Positions 17,282 through 26,533 of a DNA stretch of 64,000 bases are shown piece by piece. The notes under the pieces were generated by a model, which was not told the DNA's origin, searched no databases, and saw only the letters and a list, made by a program, of their open reading frames with translations. Origin of the DNA: Lachnospiraceae bacterium (GTDB lineage Bacteria; Bacillota; Clostridia; Lachnospirales; Lachnospiraceae); NCBI GenBank assembly GCA_910575775.1, contig CAJTEY010000021.1, forward strand, positions 1 through 64,000. The letters are read 5' to 3'. Positions within the stretch are counted from its first letter, which is position 1, and every line of letters starts with the position of its first letter. Made by a program: the position numbers and the translations under genes.

Positions 17282-18172
17282 TTATTTTCTGATCGCCGCA
17301 ACCGCTTCCTCATCTACAGTGAACTCCACCAATCCCATATAGCCCGGAGCCACTTCATACTCGTCAAAACATATCACAATCTGTCCATTTTGGTTTACAT
17401 AAAAATTTTGATCCGCTTTCACCGCCTCAAACTGATGGCCCATCTCTTCTTTGGAATCGACCCAGTAAACTTTCGACTCATCCGCCTGCATCTGTTCCCG
17501 CATCTGCTCCTTGATATTTTCACTGATGGGGGTGATATAGTCCGCTCCTTCCTTAAACAGATCCTTCAAAGTGGCAATTTCACCCGTCGTCTTGTCAATG
17601 TGATAATAATATTGGTACTGGAAGCCGCTTGCCTCAATCTCGGTCACATGGATCCGCAGTGTAAACCAGGTGTCCGTATCTGTCACTACTTCGTGACCCG
17701 CATAAATGCCGCTATGCCCTTCCCCCTGTTCCACCTGTTCCTCAAATCTGGCAATCAGGCGGTCTGTCATCTCCTCAATGCTCTCGTTGATGGTCTGAAT
17801 GCTTCCCTCCATTTTGACATTTTCCAGTCTTACTTCCTCTATGTCCGCCAAGAAATTCTCGTCCTCATACTGATAATTCCGAATGGTCACCGCTCTGATC
17901 ACATCTCCCAGAATTGGAATCTGCTCCATCGCATACGCTGCCTCGGCGGATGTATTGGGTACAATTACCAGCACTAACGCCGCCGCTGCCGCCGCCCAGC
18001 CGATTGTTTTCCCCATTCTTTTCCTGCTTTTTCCTCTCCCTTGTTCGGCAAGGATTCCCCCGCGTTTCAGACTGTCTATCAGACGTCCTCTCTCCTCCTC
18101 GGTCAACTGCTCCCTGTTTTTTAACAAACTCTCCGAATCCATGTCATTGCACATTTCATATATTCTGGACAT
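17282..18172 (-). CDS. RsiV-like anti-sigma factor
   Basis: A cytoplasmic N-terminal part (residues 1-52) would hold the sigma factor, one membrane helix follows (about 54-75, TIGWAAAAAALVLVIV), and an extracytoplasmic part runs to residue 296. The C-terminal region (FKEGADYITPISENI ... CFDEYEVAPGYMGLVEF) matches the DUF3298/RsiV fold, which in Bacillus binds lysozyme and controls sigma-V. The gene starts 3 nt after the stop of the sigma factor gene, so the two are coupled. Confidence 0.8.
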   Translation of the reverse strand: MSRIYEMCNDMDSESLLKNREQLTEEERGRLIDSLKRGGILAEQGRGKSRKRMGKTIGWAAAAAALVLVIVPNTSAEAAYAMEQIPILGDVIRAVTIRNYQYEDENFLADIEEVRLENVKMEGSIQTINESIEEMTDRLIARFEEQVEQGEGHSGIYAGHEVVTDTDTWFTLRIHVTEIEASGFQYQYYYHIDKTTGEIATLKDLFKEGADYITPISENIKEQMREQMQADESKVYWVDSKEEMGHQFEAVKADQNFYVNQNGQIVICFDEYEVAPGYMGLVEFTVDEEAVAAIRK

Positions 18173-18175
18173 TTC

Positions 18176-18724
18176 CTACACCTCACTTTCCGCAATGGAC
18201 TTTTGCAGCTGCTTTCTGCCTCTGCTGATACGCCCGTAAATCGCCGCCTTACTCATACGCATCCGGCTTGCCACCTCATCCGTATCCAGTTCCTTCAGAA
18301 AGACCAGCCGGAAGATCTCGGCGTCCTCCTTCTTCAGACAGGAGAGAATCCGGCAGGCTTCCTCCTCGTATTCCCGGCGGAGAAACTCCCGCTGGGCCGC
18401 CTCGTCCTCCCAATCCGGCATCTGGTCCACCAGGTCTTCTTTTGACGCATGAATATATTTGCGCACATAGGTCAATGCCTTAAACCTGCACACCCCGGCA
18501 AGCCAGTTCTGAAATTCTGACCGTTTCGGGTCAAAACTGTCGATATGATCCCACACGGCTAACAGAGTGTCGTTCATACAGTCATCCCACAGATGCGGAA
18601 GCGTCCCCATCTGCCGCTTTACAACCGTCTTCATAACCCAGCCGTAATGGTCAATGACATAATACAGCGCCTGCTCATTTCTCTTTTTTAACTGCCTGAC
18701 AAAATTTTTTTCACTGATTTCCAC
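18176..18724 (-). CDS. ECF-type sigma factor
   Basis: I place the start at GTG (VEISEKNFVRQL), which follows AAGGTGGT; longer in-frame starts upstream run toward the HAD gene. Region 2 shows WDDCMNDTLLAVWDHIDSFDPKRSEFQNWLAGVCRFKAL split over residues 45-85, and region 4 the helix-turn-helix LDTDEVASRMRMSKAAIYGRISRGRKQL. The length of 182 residues is normal for this class. With the downstream anti-sigma gene it forms an envelope-stress unit, probably self-regulated, though I cannot point to its own promoter motif. Confidence 0.88.
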   Translation of the reverse strand: MEISEKNFVRQLKKRNEQALYYVIDHYGWVMKTVVKRQMGTLPHLWDDCMNDTLLAVWDHIDSFDPKRSEFQNWLAGVCRFKALTYVRKYIHASKEDLVDQMPDWEDEAAQREFLRREYEEEACRILSCLKKEDAEIFRLVFLKELDTDEVASRMRMSKAAIYGRISRGRKQLQKSIAESEV

Positions 18725-18822
18725 ATTACCCACCACCTTATCTGCTTTCTTACCTATAATTCGCATCCAAAATGATTTTTCTGACATAAAATAAAATTTT
18801 TTCAAAAAACTTTTAGACAGAC

Positions 18823-18862
18823 AAAAACACCCGCTGACTGCAGCCACAGCCAACAGGTGTTT
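18823..18862 (-). terminator. HAD gene terminator
   Basis: AAACACC / GGTGTTT inverted repeat followed by TTTT on the minus strand, directly after the HAD-family gene. Confidence 0.65.
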
Positions 18863-18866
18863 CTCC

Positions 18867-19472
18867 TTACGCATCCACACCCAGCTTCCGAAGCTCCAGG
18901 ACAGCCTGCTCCTTACTCTGAAAATGAATCGTATGTATGCCGAATTTCTCCGCCCCTTCCAGATTGCGGAGCGTGTCATCCATGAACACACACTCCTCCG
19001 GCACCAGCTCATAGCGGTCTATGAGCATCTGATAAATCTCAGGCATGGGCTTAATGACTTTCTCCTGATAAGAAAGGATGCCGCCGTCCATATAGGGGAT
19101 AAAGTCAAGAGCCGCCGAACAGTCCCTGCCCGCGCTCTCGGAAAAATTGGACAGATAGAGACAACGATATCCCTTCTCCTGCAATTTTTGTATCCAGGGA
19201 ATCGCGTAATCGTTTCGAACCACCATAGATCCCTTATCCCGCAGAGCCTCCCGAATCTCCTTCTCGATGCCGGGATCCCTTTCGATAAAGCTCTGTACGA
19301 TCTCCTCATCACTCATAACACCCCTGTCATACTCGTTCCACAGCGGATTCTTAACCGTAGCATTGGCCAGCCGCTCCAGGATCTCCTCACTGTACCCAAA
19401 ACTGCGATAATGCGCTTCCCAGGTAAAATCCGCCAGCACATTTCCGATATCAAATATGATTGTTGTTATCAT
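18867..19472 (-). CDS. HAD-family phosphatase
   Basis: The start is at MITTIIFDIGNVLADF; AGCGGGAAG lies just upstream. Motif I is FDIGNVL (nucleophile Asp about residue 7; the second Asp is replaced by Asn, as in many YihX-like members). Motif II is YLSNFSE, motif III the Lys in EKVIKPMPEIYQ, and motif IV FMDDTLRNLEGA. A helical cap lies between residues 15 and 90. The YihX/epoxide-hydrolase-like HAD group dephosphorylates sugar phosphates such as glucose 1-phosphate. The substrate here is unknown. Confidence 0.88.
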   Translation of the reverse strand: MITTIIFDIGNVLADFTWEAHYRSFGYSEEILERLANATVKNPLWNEYDRGVMSDEEIVQSFIERDPGIEKEIREALRDKGSMVVRNDYAIPWIQKLQEKGYRCLYLSNFSESAGRDCSAALDFIPYMDGGILSYQEKVIKPMPEIYQMLIDRYELVPEECVFMDDTLRNLEGAEKFGIHTIHFQSKEQAVLELRKLGVDA

Positions 19473-19587
19473 CTTCCCGCTTCCCATTCCTTGTCAAAAA
19501 CTTCACCTCAAGCCGCATCGTGTCCCTTTGCGGCTCTCAGTTTACATAACTCAAATCATCACATATCAAAAGCTCGCATAACTCACA

Positions 19588-20334
19588 TCAAGTTCTCGCC
19601 AGACCATCCACATGCAGCACCTCGCCGCTGATGTAGGAAGCCCTGTCCGATGCCAGGAACACAAAAGCATTTGCGATATCTTCCGGTTGTCCCATCCTTC
19701 TGAGCGGGATCTGTGCAATCATCGGATCGATCACCTCTTTGGGAACCTGACGCATCATGTCTGTATATGTGATGCCTGGCGCCACCGCGTTCACCCGGAC
19801 TCCCTTCGGGCCAAGCTCTCTCGCCAGAGACAGGGTAAAGCCGTTCACCGCAAACTTGGATGTGGGATAAGCAATTCCCGCAGGCTGCCCATACTGACTC
19901 ACCATGGAGGAAGTGTTCAGAATCACGCCGCTTCCCGCCGCAATCATATGTGTGCTCGCTGCCTTGGAACAGTTGAATACACCCTTGATGTTCAGATCCA
20001 TCACCTTCTCAAAAGTTTCTGTCGTATACTCCGTAAAAGGCGTGCTCTCGGAAACACCCGCATTATTCACCAGAATGTCTATCCTCCCATACTTTTCAGC
20101 CACACTATCAAAGGCCGCCTTCACAGCTTCACAATCAGACAGATTCGGGAAGATGCCCTCCACCACTGCATCCGGGTAAACCTCCTTCAACTTTGCCACC
20201 GCCTTGTCGGCCGTCTCCTGGCGGCTGGCGCACAGCACCACCTTCGCGCCCTCCTGCAAAAATGCCTCCACTGTGGCATAGCCGATTCCTCTGCTGCCGC
20301 CCGTCACAATCGCAACCTTGTTCTCAAGTAACAT
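19588..20334 (-). CDS. Short-chain dehydrogenase/reductase
   Basis: The start is MLLENKVAIVTGG with AAAAGGAGGG upstream. It is a classical SDR of 248 residues: cofactor loop TGGSRGIGYA (residues 10-19), NNAG near 90, catalytic Ser in LNTSSMVSQYG, and Tyr-x3-Lys in YPTSK. From memory it resembles clostridial hydroxysteroid dehydrogenases of the BaiA type (KLKEVYP, ILNTSS, IANAFVFLASD blocks), but fatty-acid or sugar substrates are equally possible. It is a single gene between the HAD gene and purA. Confidence 0.88.
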   Translation of the reverse strand: MLLENKVAIVTGGSRGIGYATVEAFLQEGAKVVLCASRQETADKAVAKLKEVYPDAVVEGIFPNLSDCEAVKAAFDSVAEKYGRIDILVNNAGVSESTPFTEYTTETFEKVMDLNIKGVFNCSKAASTHMIAAGSGVILNTSSMVSQYGQPAGIAYPTSKFAVNGFTLSLARELGPKGVRVNAVAPGITYTDMMRQVPKEVIDPMIAQIPLRRMGQPEDIANAFVFLASDRASYISGEVLHVDGLART

Positions 20335-20437
20335 AAGTTTCCCTCCTTTTATCGTATTATATTGTCTTCCCCAGTGCTCCACTTTCCGAAAGCCAATCCG
20401 CTTCACACACAGGATCTGATAATGTCACTGCAGACAA

Positions 20438-20463
20438 GGCAGCGGAAATACATCCCCGCTGCC
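20438..20463 (-). terminator. Weak purA terminator candidate
   Basis: GGCAGCGG / CCGCTGCC hairpin 24 bp after the purA stop. On the minus strand it is followed only by TTGTC, so its strength is doubtful. Confidence 0.35.
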
Positions 20464-20486
20464 CCTTATCCTCGTGTATTGCAGTC

Positions 20487-21779
20487 CTACTTATTCAGCG
20501 GACTTTCCCTGTAAATAATATCTTCCCTGCCCGGGCCGTTAGACACCATAGTAATAGGGTACCCAATCTGCTCCTCAATAAACTCCACATATTTGCGGCA
20601 GTTTTCCGGCAGCTCTTCGTATTTCTTAATGCCCCGGATCTCACATTTCCAGCCAGGCAGATTTTTTAATACCGGTTTTGCCTTCTGCAGCTTACATGTC
20701 ACCGGGAAATCCGTGGTCACCTGACCATCCACCTCATAGCCGACACAGACGGGAATTTCATCCAGATACCCAAGCACATCGAGCACCGTAAATGCCACAT
20801 CTGTAGTTCCCTGCAGACGGCAGCCGTATTTGGACGCCACACAATCAAACCAACCCATTCTTCTCGGGCGGCCCGTGGTCGCACCGAACTCTCCGCCGTC
20901 ACCGCCGCGTCTTCTAAGCTCATCTGCCTCATCACCGAAAATCTCCGACACGAACGCTCCCGCACCCACCGCAGAGGAATACGCTTTGCATACCGTAATA
21001 ATCTGTCTGATCTCATAGGGCGGGATACCTGCGCCGATGGCACCGTAAGCCGCCAGCGTGGAGGATGACGTCACCATCGGATAAATACCGTGATCAGGAT
21101 CTTTGAGCGTACCAAGCTGCCCCTCCAGGAGCACGGTCTTTCCGTCCTTAATCGCCTGCTCCAGATAGGAAGATACATCACACACATAAGGCGCGATCAT
21201 CTCCCGGTACTTCTGCATTGTGGCAAACAGCTCCTTTGCATCCAGGGCCGGCTTATGATAGAGATGCTCCAGAAGCACATTCTTCGTCTCACATACCCGC
21301 TCCAGCTTTTCTTTCAAAAGATCCTCGTCAAAAAGCTCGCTGACCTGAAACCCGATCTTTGCATATTTATCAGAATAAAAAGGCGCGATCCCCGATTTGG
21401 TGGAGCCAAAGGACTTTCCGCCCAGCCTTTCTTCCTCATACTGGTCGAATAAAATATGGTAGGGCATCACAATCTGGCATCGGTCAGACACAAGAATCTT
21501 CGGCTTTGGCACATCTCTGTCTGTAATCGACTTGATCTCCTCCACCAGAATCGGAATGTTGAGCGCTACGCCGTTGCCGATAATGCTGGTAGTATGCCCG
21601 TAAAACACACCTGACGGCAGGGTGTGCAACGCAAACTTTCCGTAATTATTCACGATTGTGTGGCCTGCATTCGCACCACCCTGAAAACGTACCACAATAT
21701 CCGCTTGCTCTGCCAGTGTATCCGTGATCTTACCTTTACCCTCATCGCCCCAGTTGGCGCCCACTACAGCTTTTACCAT
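20487..21779 (-). CDS. purA: Adenylosuccinate synthetase
   Basis: PurA joins IMP and aspartate using GTP, the first step from IMP to AMP. The start MVKAVVGANWGDEGKGK follows ACAAGGAGG; an in-frame ATG nine codons upstream lies inside the leader and has no ribosome site. The P-loop GDEGKGK, the catalytic Asp and His (WGDEG, NAGHTI) and the GTP-binding end NGPGREDII are all present. Length is normal. The partner lyase gene purB is about 6 kb away on the same strand. A sigma-A promoter and a hairpin-bearing leader precede it. Confidence 0.96.
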   Translation of the reverse strand: MVKAVVGANWGDEGKGKITDTLAEQADIVVRFQGGANAGHTIVNNYGKFALHTLPSGVFYGHTTSIIGNGVALNIPILVEEIKSITDRDVPKPKILVSDRCQIVMPYHILFDQYEEERLGGKSFGSTKSGIAPFYSDKYAKIGFQVSELFDEDLLKEKLERVCETKNVLLEHLYHKPALDAKELFATMQKYREMIAPYVCDVSSYLEQAIKDGKTVLLEGQLGTLKDPDHGIYPMVTSSSTLAAYGAIGAGIPPYEIRQIITVCKAYSSAVGAGAFVSEIFGDEADELRRRGGDGGEFGATTGRPRRMGWFDCVASKYGCRLQGTTDVAFTVLDVLGYLDEIPVCVGYEVDGQVTTDFPVTCKLQKAKPVLKNLPGWKCEIRGIKKYEELPENCRKYVEFIEEQIGYPITMVSNGPGREDIIYRESPLNK

Positions 21780-21807
21780 AATAACCTCCTTGTTGAACCC
21801 ATGCAAA

Positions 21808-21830
21808 GAGCCGGTTGTAAAAACCGGCTC
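21808..21830 (-). promoter_or_regulatory. purA leader hairpin
   Basis: GAGCCGGTT pairs with AACCGGCTC around TTTAC, just after the predicted transcription start of purA and about 28 nt before its ATG. It is followed by only three T, so it is more likely an mRNA 5' stability hairpin or weak attenuator than a full terminator. Confidence 0.5.
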
Positions 21831-21847
21831 CCGTTTCTTACTTTATA

Positions 21848-21876
21848 AGTATAAAGCAAAACAATCCCTAAATCAA
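21848..21876 (-). promoter_or_regulatory. purA promoter
   Basis: TTGATT, a 17-bp spacer and TATACT on the minus strand, between rarA and purA. Transcription would begin near 21841, just ahead of the leader hairpin. Confidence 0.75.
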
Positions 21877-21899
21877 TGCTTTCGCAAATTTATGTAAAA

Positions 21900-23225
21900 C
21901 TATTTATCTGCGTGCGCTTTTTTCCATGCCTTGATCTCGGCGAGACGCTTTTTCAAGACTTCTTCCTCACCCATGCCTGCGGGCCGGTAGTATTCCCGCC
22001 CTAAGAGGGTATCCGGCAGGCACTGCATGTTGGTCAGCTTCTCCTCCGTATCGTGGGCGTACTGATAACCCCTTCCATATTCCAGGTCACGCATAAGCCC
22101 CGTTACCCCGTTTCGGATCACAAGGGGCACCGGCTCCGCCAGATCCTTGACAGCATCCTCCTTCGCCTCGTTGTAGGACACCTCCATGGCGTTCGACTTA
22201 GGCGCAAGAGCCACATAAACCACCGCCTGTGTCAGATGCACATTGCACTCCGGCATACCAAGAAAATGACAGGCTTGATAAGCCGCCACCGCAATCTGTA
22301 ACGCCTGCGGATCAGCCAGTCCCACATCCTCGCTGGCAAAACGCACCACACGCCTTGCCACATAGAGCGGATCTTCCCCGGCCTCCAGCATACGGGCCAG
22401 CCAGTATACTGCCGCATCGGGATCGGAGTTCCTCATGGACTTATGTAAGGCGGAGATGAGATTGTAATGCTCCTCCCCCTTTTTATCATACAGAAGAGAC
22501 TTGCGCATGGTGCACTGTTCCAGCGTTTCCTTCGTCACCGTGACCGCGCCCTCTGCGTCCATCTCCCCGTTTAATACCACCATTTCCAAAGTGGAAAGGG
22601 CATTTCTGGCATCACCGTTTGCAAAGACAGCGATCATCTCCAGTGTCTCATCATCGATATGCACCGTCTGGTTCCCAAAGCCTCTGGCATCTGTCAGCGC
22701 ATGTGACAAGAGCCTTTTAATCTCCTGTGTGGTGAGCGCCTGCAGCACAAACACCTTACAGCGGGACAAAAGAGCGCTGTTGATCTCAAAAGATGGATTC
22801 TCTGTCGTCGCACCGATCAGGACAATGCTCCCCTTCTCCACGAAAGGCAGAAAAGCATCCTGCTGCGCCTTGTTAAACCGATGGATCTCGTCCACAAACA
22901 AAATCGTCCTGACGCCGTACTGGCGGTTCTTTTCCGCCTGCTCCATAACGGTTCTGATCTCCTTGATACCGCTGGTCACCGCTGAAAAGTCGATAAAGGA
23001 CGACTTGGTTTTATTGGCAATGATCCTTGCAAGGGTAGTCTTTCCCACGCCGGGCGGTCCCCAGAAAATCATGGAGGAAATCTGATCCTGCTCAATCAGT
23101 TTTCTAAGCACCTTGCCCCTTCCGAGAAGATGTCCCTGTCCTACATATTCTTCCAGACTGCCGGGCCTCAGCTTCGCCGCCAGAGGCTGCGGCATTTCTC
23201 TGTCAAATAAAGATATCTGATCCAC
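21900..23225 (-). CDS. rarA: Replication-associated recombination ATPase RarA
   Basis: A AAA+ ATPase of the RarA/MgsA/WRNIP1 family that acts at stalled replication forks. Walker A is WGPPGVGKTTLA (about residues 54-65), Walker B FVDEIHRFN, sensor 1 GATTENPSFEIN, and the C-terminal part has the tetramerisation block (SALHKSMRNSDPDAAVYW; YVALAPKSNAMEVS). The start MDQISLFDREMPQPLAAKLRP is typical. It ends 49 bp before the purA promoter. Confidence 0.95.
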   Translation of the reverse strand: MDQISLFDREMPQPLAAKLRPGSLEEYVGQGHLLGRGKVLRKLIEQDQISSMIFWGPPGVGKTTLARIIANKTKSSFIDFSAVTSGIKEIRTVMEQAEKNRQYGVRTILFVDEIHRFNKAQQDAFLPFVEKGSIVLIGATTENPSFEINSALLSRCKVFVLQALTTQEIKRLLSHALTDARGFGNQTVHIDDETLEMIAVFANGDARNALSTLEMVVLNGEMDAEGAVTVTKETLEQCTMRKSLLYDKKGEEHYNLISALHKSMRNSDPDAAVYWLARMLEAGEDPLYVARRVVRFASEDVGLADPQALQIAVAAYQACHFLGMPECNVHLTQAVVYVALAPKSNAMEVSYNEAKEDAVKDLAEPVPLVIRNGVTGLMRDLEYGRGYQYAHDTEEKLTNMQCLPDTLLGREYYRPAGMGEEEVLKKRLAEIKAWKKAHADK

Positions 23226-23230
23226 GTTCT

Positions 23231-23695
23231 CTATCTCTTATTCCACTTATTATTGTTAGTATCCTTCTGGGAGTCCTGCTCCTGTTCTTCCGTCTTTTCC
23301 GTCCCGGATTTATGAGCAGATGGCTCCGGCAAAGTGGAAATGGCTTCCGTGTTCATTACACACTGTCCCTGGAATACCGCGTTTTCATCCACAACCAGAC
23401 TCTTGGTTTTGATATTACCGATCACTCTGCCTGTGGAAGCCACCTCGGTTCTGCCGCTGCTGGTCAGATCTCCTTCCAGAGAACCGCCGATGATAATGCT
23501 GCTACCCTTCACGTTCCCTTTCACCTTACCGCTGGAGCTGATAATAAGCGCGCCCTCCGTCTCCACATCCCCGGTTACGCTTCCCTCCACGCGAACGGCC
23601 TCCTTTGCACGGATGTTGCCATCCACCACCATATCAGCGCCTATGATGCTGCTGATTTTCGCGTTAATCTGTTCTACCGACTTTTTTCCCAACAT
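23231..23695 (-). CDS. Bactofilin
   Basis: The start MLGKKSVEQINAK follows GGAGG. Residues 15-110 are a single beta-helical bactofilin domain built from repeats with spaced Gly and Val (VDGNIRAKEAVRVEGSVTGDV), which self-assembles into filaments without nucleotide. The C-terminal 40 residues are polar and charged (EKTEEQEQDSQKDTNNN). It is encoded just after a membrane-anchored LytM-like protein. Bactofilin next to an M23 peptidase is a known arrangement (for example CcmA with Csd1 in Helicobacter), where the filament positions the cell wall enzyme. Confidence 0.9.
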   Translation of the reverse strand: MLGKKSVEQINAKISSIIGADMVVDGNIRAKEAVRVEGSVTGDVETEGALIISSSGKVKGNVKGSSIIIGGSLEGDLTSSGRTEVASTGRVIGNIKTKSLVVDENAVFQGQCVMNTEAISTLPEPSAHKSGTEKTEEQEQDSQKDTNNNKWNKR

Positions 23696-23705
23696 AGCTT
23701 CCTCC

Positions 23706-24494
23706 CTAACCTTTAATCTCAATCATCTCCAGCGGATCAACATAGCTGTCATCCTTGCGGATGCTGTAACCAGTCTCCGTGTTATCCTCGCCGACGAGAA
23801 AAAGCGCCACACCCTTCACAACCTGGCTGCCCTCCTCCACGATGGGACTGCCCAGATTCCGATAGGTGGTGACATACCCGTTTCCATGATCGATGATCAC
23901 GTAACTGACTTCACCTTCCGCCTCGCGCACTTCCTTGACTGTGCCCGGCGCGGTGGCTACCACTTTCGTTCCTTGCGCTGCCACGAAAATAAGTTCCTTC
24001 CACTCCTCTTTCGGCTCAACCTTCAGCGTATTTTCTTCCTCTTCGTCCTCGTCGTCTTCACCGTCGTCGTTCTGCGCGTCTTCCGATGCCGTATCTTCTT
24101 CCTTAATCTGTGCCGCTCCGCTCATGGGAAAACCCTTGGGAATATAGTTTTCCTCATGAGCTGCCACCAGCTCCTGCTCCTGCTCCTCCTTGCGGCTTAA
24201 CGTCTCCTCCAGCGAAGCTACTTTCCCTGCCAGGCTTTCCTTTTCAGCCTCCAGCGTTTCCTTCTCCGTTTTCATCTGAACAAGCTGCTCGAGCTGTCTG
24301 GCATTCCGTTCTATGTAACCTCCCATAGTGATGGTCGTATACACCGCGTAGCAGATTACCGCCACAAACATCACAAAAGAAACCACCGCCAGCGCGCCCG
24401 TCTTGATGTGCATTCTCCTATAGTTCGCTGCAGGAGAATCGGAAGTTAATATTATCGTATAAGTGATCTTTCTCTTGCGCAAATCTGTGCTCAT
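23706..24494 (-). CDS. Membrane-anchored degenerate M23/LytM protein
   Basis: The start MSTDLRKRKITYTII follows GGAGGTGA. One membrane helix (about residues 34-56) is followed by a coiled coil (62-110), an extremely acidic linker (EEDTASEDAQNDDGEDDED and on), and a LytM-type beta domain (about 165-260). The zinc ligands are not conserved: the usual HxxxD strand reads ELIFVAAQGTKVV, and the usual HxH reads TTYRNLG, although IDHGNGYV is kept. It is therefore probably a non-catalytic regulator, like EnvC-type proteins, working with the bactofilin beside it. Confidence 0.8.
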   Translation of the reverse strand: MSTDLRKRKITYTIILTSDSPAANYRRMHIKTGALAVVSFVMFVAVICYAVYTTITMGGYIERNARQLEQLVQMKTEKETLEAEKESLAGKVASLEETLSRKEEQEQELVAAHEENYIPKGFPMSGAAQIKEEDTASEDAQNDDGEDDEDEEEENTLKVEPKEEWKELIFVAAQGTKVVATAPGTVKEVREAEGEVSYVIIDHGNGYVTTYRNLGSPIVEEGSQVVKGVALFLVGEDNTETGYSIRKDDSYVDPLEMIEIKG

Positions 24495-24620
24495 AAATAA
24501 GGTCACCTCCACTCATCCTTTTCATAATAACACAAACTGCGCAAGAAAAACATAGTAAATTTTGAAACAAATATTACAAATTTTTGAACAAATGTTACAA
24601 AAGTTTGGGGAAAGCAGGCG

Positions 24621-26492
24621 TTACATGCGCTTGACAGAAAGCGCTCTCGTCGCATTGAGCACCGCCAGAATCATCACGCCCACATCCGCAAAAATCGCCC
24701 ACCACATGCCGACTATGCCCACTGCACCCAGGGCCAGGCAGACCAGCTTCACCGCCAGCGCGAAGACAATATTTTCATGGACGATCCGCAAGGTTTTTCT
24801 GGAAATCTGCATGGCCAGGGCTATTTTCGCGGGATCATCGTCCATCAGCACGATATCCGCCGCCTCAATTGCCGCATCGGAGCCAAGCGCCCCCATAGCG
24901 ATCCCTATATCCGCCCGGGAAAGCACCGGCGCGTCGTTGATCCCGTCCCCCACAAAGGCCAGTTTTTCCTTCTTTCCCTTCGCCGCAAGAAGTTTTTCCA
25001 CCTCGCCCACTTTGTCTGCCGGCAGAAGTTCGCTTCTCACCTCGTCCACACCAAGCTCCGCCGCCACTGCTTCCGCCACGGACTTCGCATCTCCAGTTAA
25101 CATAACTATACTACGCACTCCGGACTTCCTGAGCGCCGCAACCGCCTCCCCTGCGCCCGGCTTTACCACATCAGAAATCAGAATGCAACCGGCATAGACG
25201 TCGTCCACCGCCACATACACCTGCGTCCCGATCCCGGAAACCTCCTCCGGCATAATCTGCAGCCGCTCCATCAGCCTGCGGTTTCCCGCCGCCACACGCC
25301 GTCCGTCCACACAGGCGCAGACACCGTGCCCGCTGATTTCCTCCACATCCTTCACACGGTTTGTGTCAATCTCCTTCCCGTAGGCCTCCCGCAGACTTCT
25401 GCTGATCGGATGGCTGGAAAAGCTTTCGGCGCAGGCCGCGTAAGCAACCAGCTCCTCTTCGGAAAAACCTGCAGCAGCTTTCGCTTCCGTCACCTCAAAC
25501 ACGCCCTTTGTAAGCGTCCCCGTCTTGTCGCAGACCACGTACTTCGTCTCGGAGAGGGCTTCCAGATAGTTGGATCCCTTCACCAAAATCCCTCTGGCGG
25601 AGGCTCCGCCGATCCCGCCGAAGAAACTCAGGGGAATGGAAATGACCAGCGCGCAGGGGCAGCTTATGACTAACGTAGTCAATGCCCTTGTCACCCACAT
25701 GCCCCACTGCGCCTCATATCCCGTGAGCAGATTGCCTATCGGCGGCAGCAAAGCGATCACCAATGCGCCGTAGCACACCGCCGGCGTATAATATCTGGCA
25801 AAGCGGGTGATAAAATTCTCGGAGCGGGACTTTTTCATGCTGGAATTTTCCACCAGCTCCAAAATTTTGGAAACCGTCGATTCCCCAAATTCCTTTGTGG
25901 TGCGCAGCTTCAGAACACCCGACATATTCACACTGCCGCTGATGACCTGATCGCCCGCACCAACCTGCCTCGGCAGACTCTCCCCGGTCAGTGCGCTCGT
26001 ATTAAGGGAGGCTTCCCCTTCTTCCACAATACCGTCGATGGGCACTTTTTCACCGGGCATGACCGTAATGAGCATGCCGATCTCCACCTCGTCCGGGTCT
26101 ACCTGCTCGATCCGCCCCTCCACCTCTATGTTGGCATAATCCGGGCGGATATCCATCAGCTTCGCAATGTTTCCCCTGCTCTTTCCCACCGCATAACTCT
26201 GGAAAAGCTCCCCGATCTGGTAAAAGAGCATAACCGCCACTCCTTCCGTATACTCTCCCAGAATAATGGCTCCCAGCGTGGCCACCGCCATCAGGAAATT
26301 TTCATCGAAGACTTCCCCGTGTATCACACCGAGAAACGCTTTTCGCAGAATGTCATGGCCGATCACCAGATAAGGGATCATAAAAAGTGCAAGCCTCAGC
26401 CACGGATTCTGTATCGGTACGAACAGCAGGCCCAGCACAAGGACTGCCGCAATCAAAATTCTGATAAAGACCTTTTTCTGTTTTCTATTCAT
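24621..26492 (-). CDS. Heavy-metal P1B-type ATPase
   Basis: This exporter of about 623 residues probably pumps Zn2+, Cd2+ or a similar divalent ion from the cytoplasm. It has no N-terminal metal-binding domain. The phosphatase motif is TGESLP, the transmembrane metal site CPC lies in ISCPCALVI (C278), the phosphorylated Asp in DKTGTLTKG (D322), the HP motif in SSHPIS, and the hinge in GDGINDAPVL. The start MNRKQKK follows GGAGG. A structured RNA and a dyad operator lie upstream, and a CDF metal exporter lies beyond these on the same strand. Confidence 0.93.
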   Translation of the reverse strand: MNRKQKKVFIRILIAAVLVLGLLFVPIQNPWLRLALFMIPYLVIGHDILRKAFLGVIHGEVFDENFLMAVATLGAIILGEYTEGVAVMLFYQIGELFQSYAVGKSRGNIAKLMDIRPDYANIEVEGRIEQVDPDEVEIGMLITVMPGEKVPIDGIVEEGEASLNTSALTGESLPRQVGAGDQVISGSVNMSGVLKLRTTKEFGESTVSKILELVENSSMKKSRSENFITRFARYYTPAVCYGALVIALLPPIGNLLTGYEAQWGMWVTRALTTLVISCPCALVISIPLSFFGGIGGASARGILVKGSNYLEALSETKYVVCDKTGTLTKGVFEVTEAKAAAGFSEEELVAYAACAESFSSHPISRSLREAYGKEIDTNRVKDVEEISGHGVCACVDGRRVAAGNRRLMERLQIMPEEVSGIGTQVYVAVDDVYAGCILISDVVKPGAGEAVAALRKSGVRSIVMLTGDAKSVAEAVAAELGVDEVRSELLPADKVGEVEKLLAAKGKKEKLAFVGDGINDAPVLSRADIGIAMGALGSDAAIEAADIVLMDDDPAKIALAMQISRKTLRIVHENIVFALAVKLVCLALGAVGIVGMWWAIFADVGVMILAVLNATRALSVKRM

Positions 26493-26533
26493 CTGTCCTA
26501 CCTCCATTGTATTTCTCTTGATTTATCTTTATA

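Noticed and set aside
21808..21830. purA leader hairpin as a purine riboswitch
   Set aside because: Only a single short stem-loop; none of the conserved purine aptamer junction bases are present.
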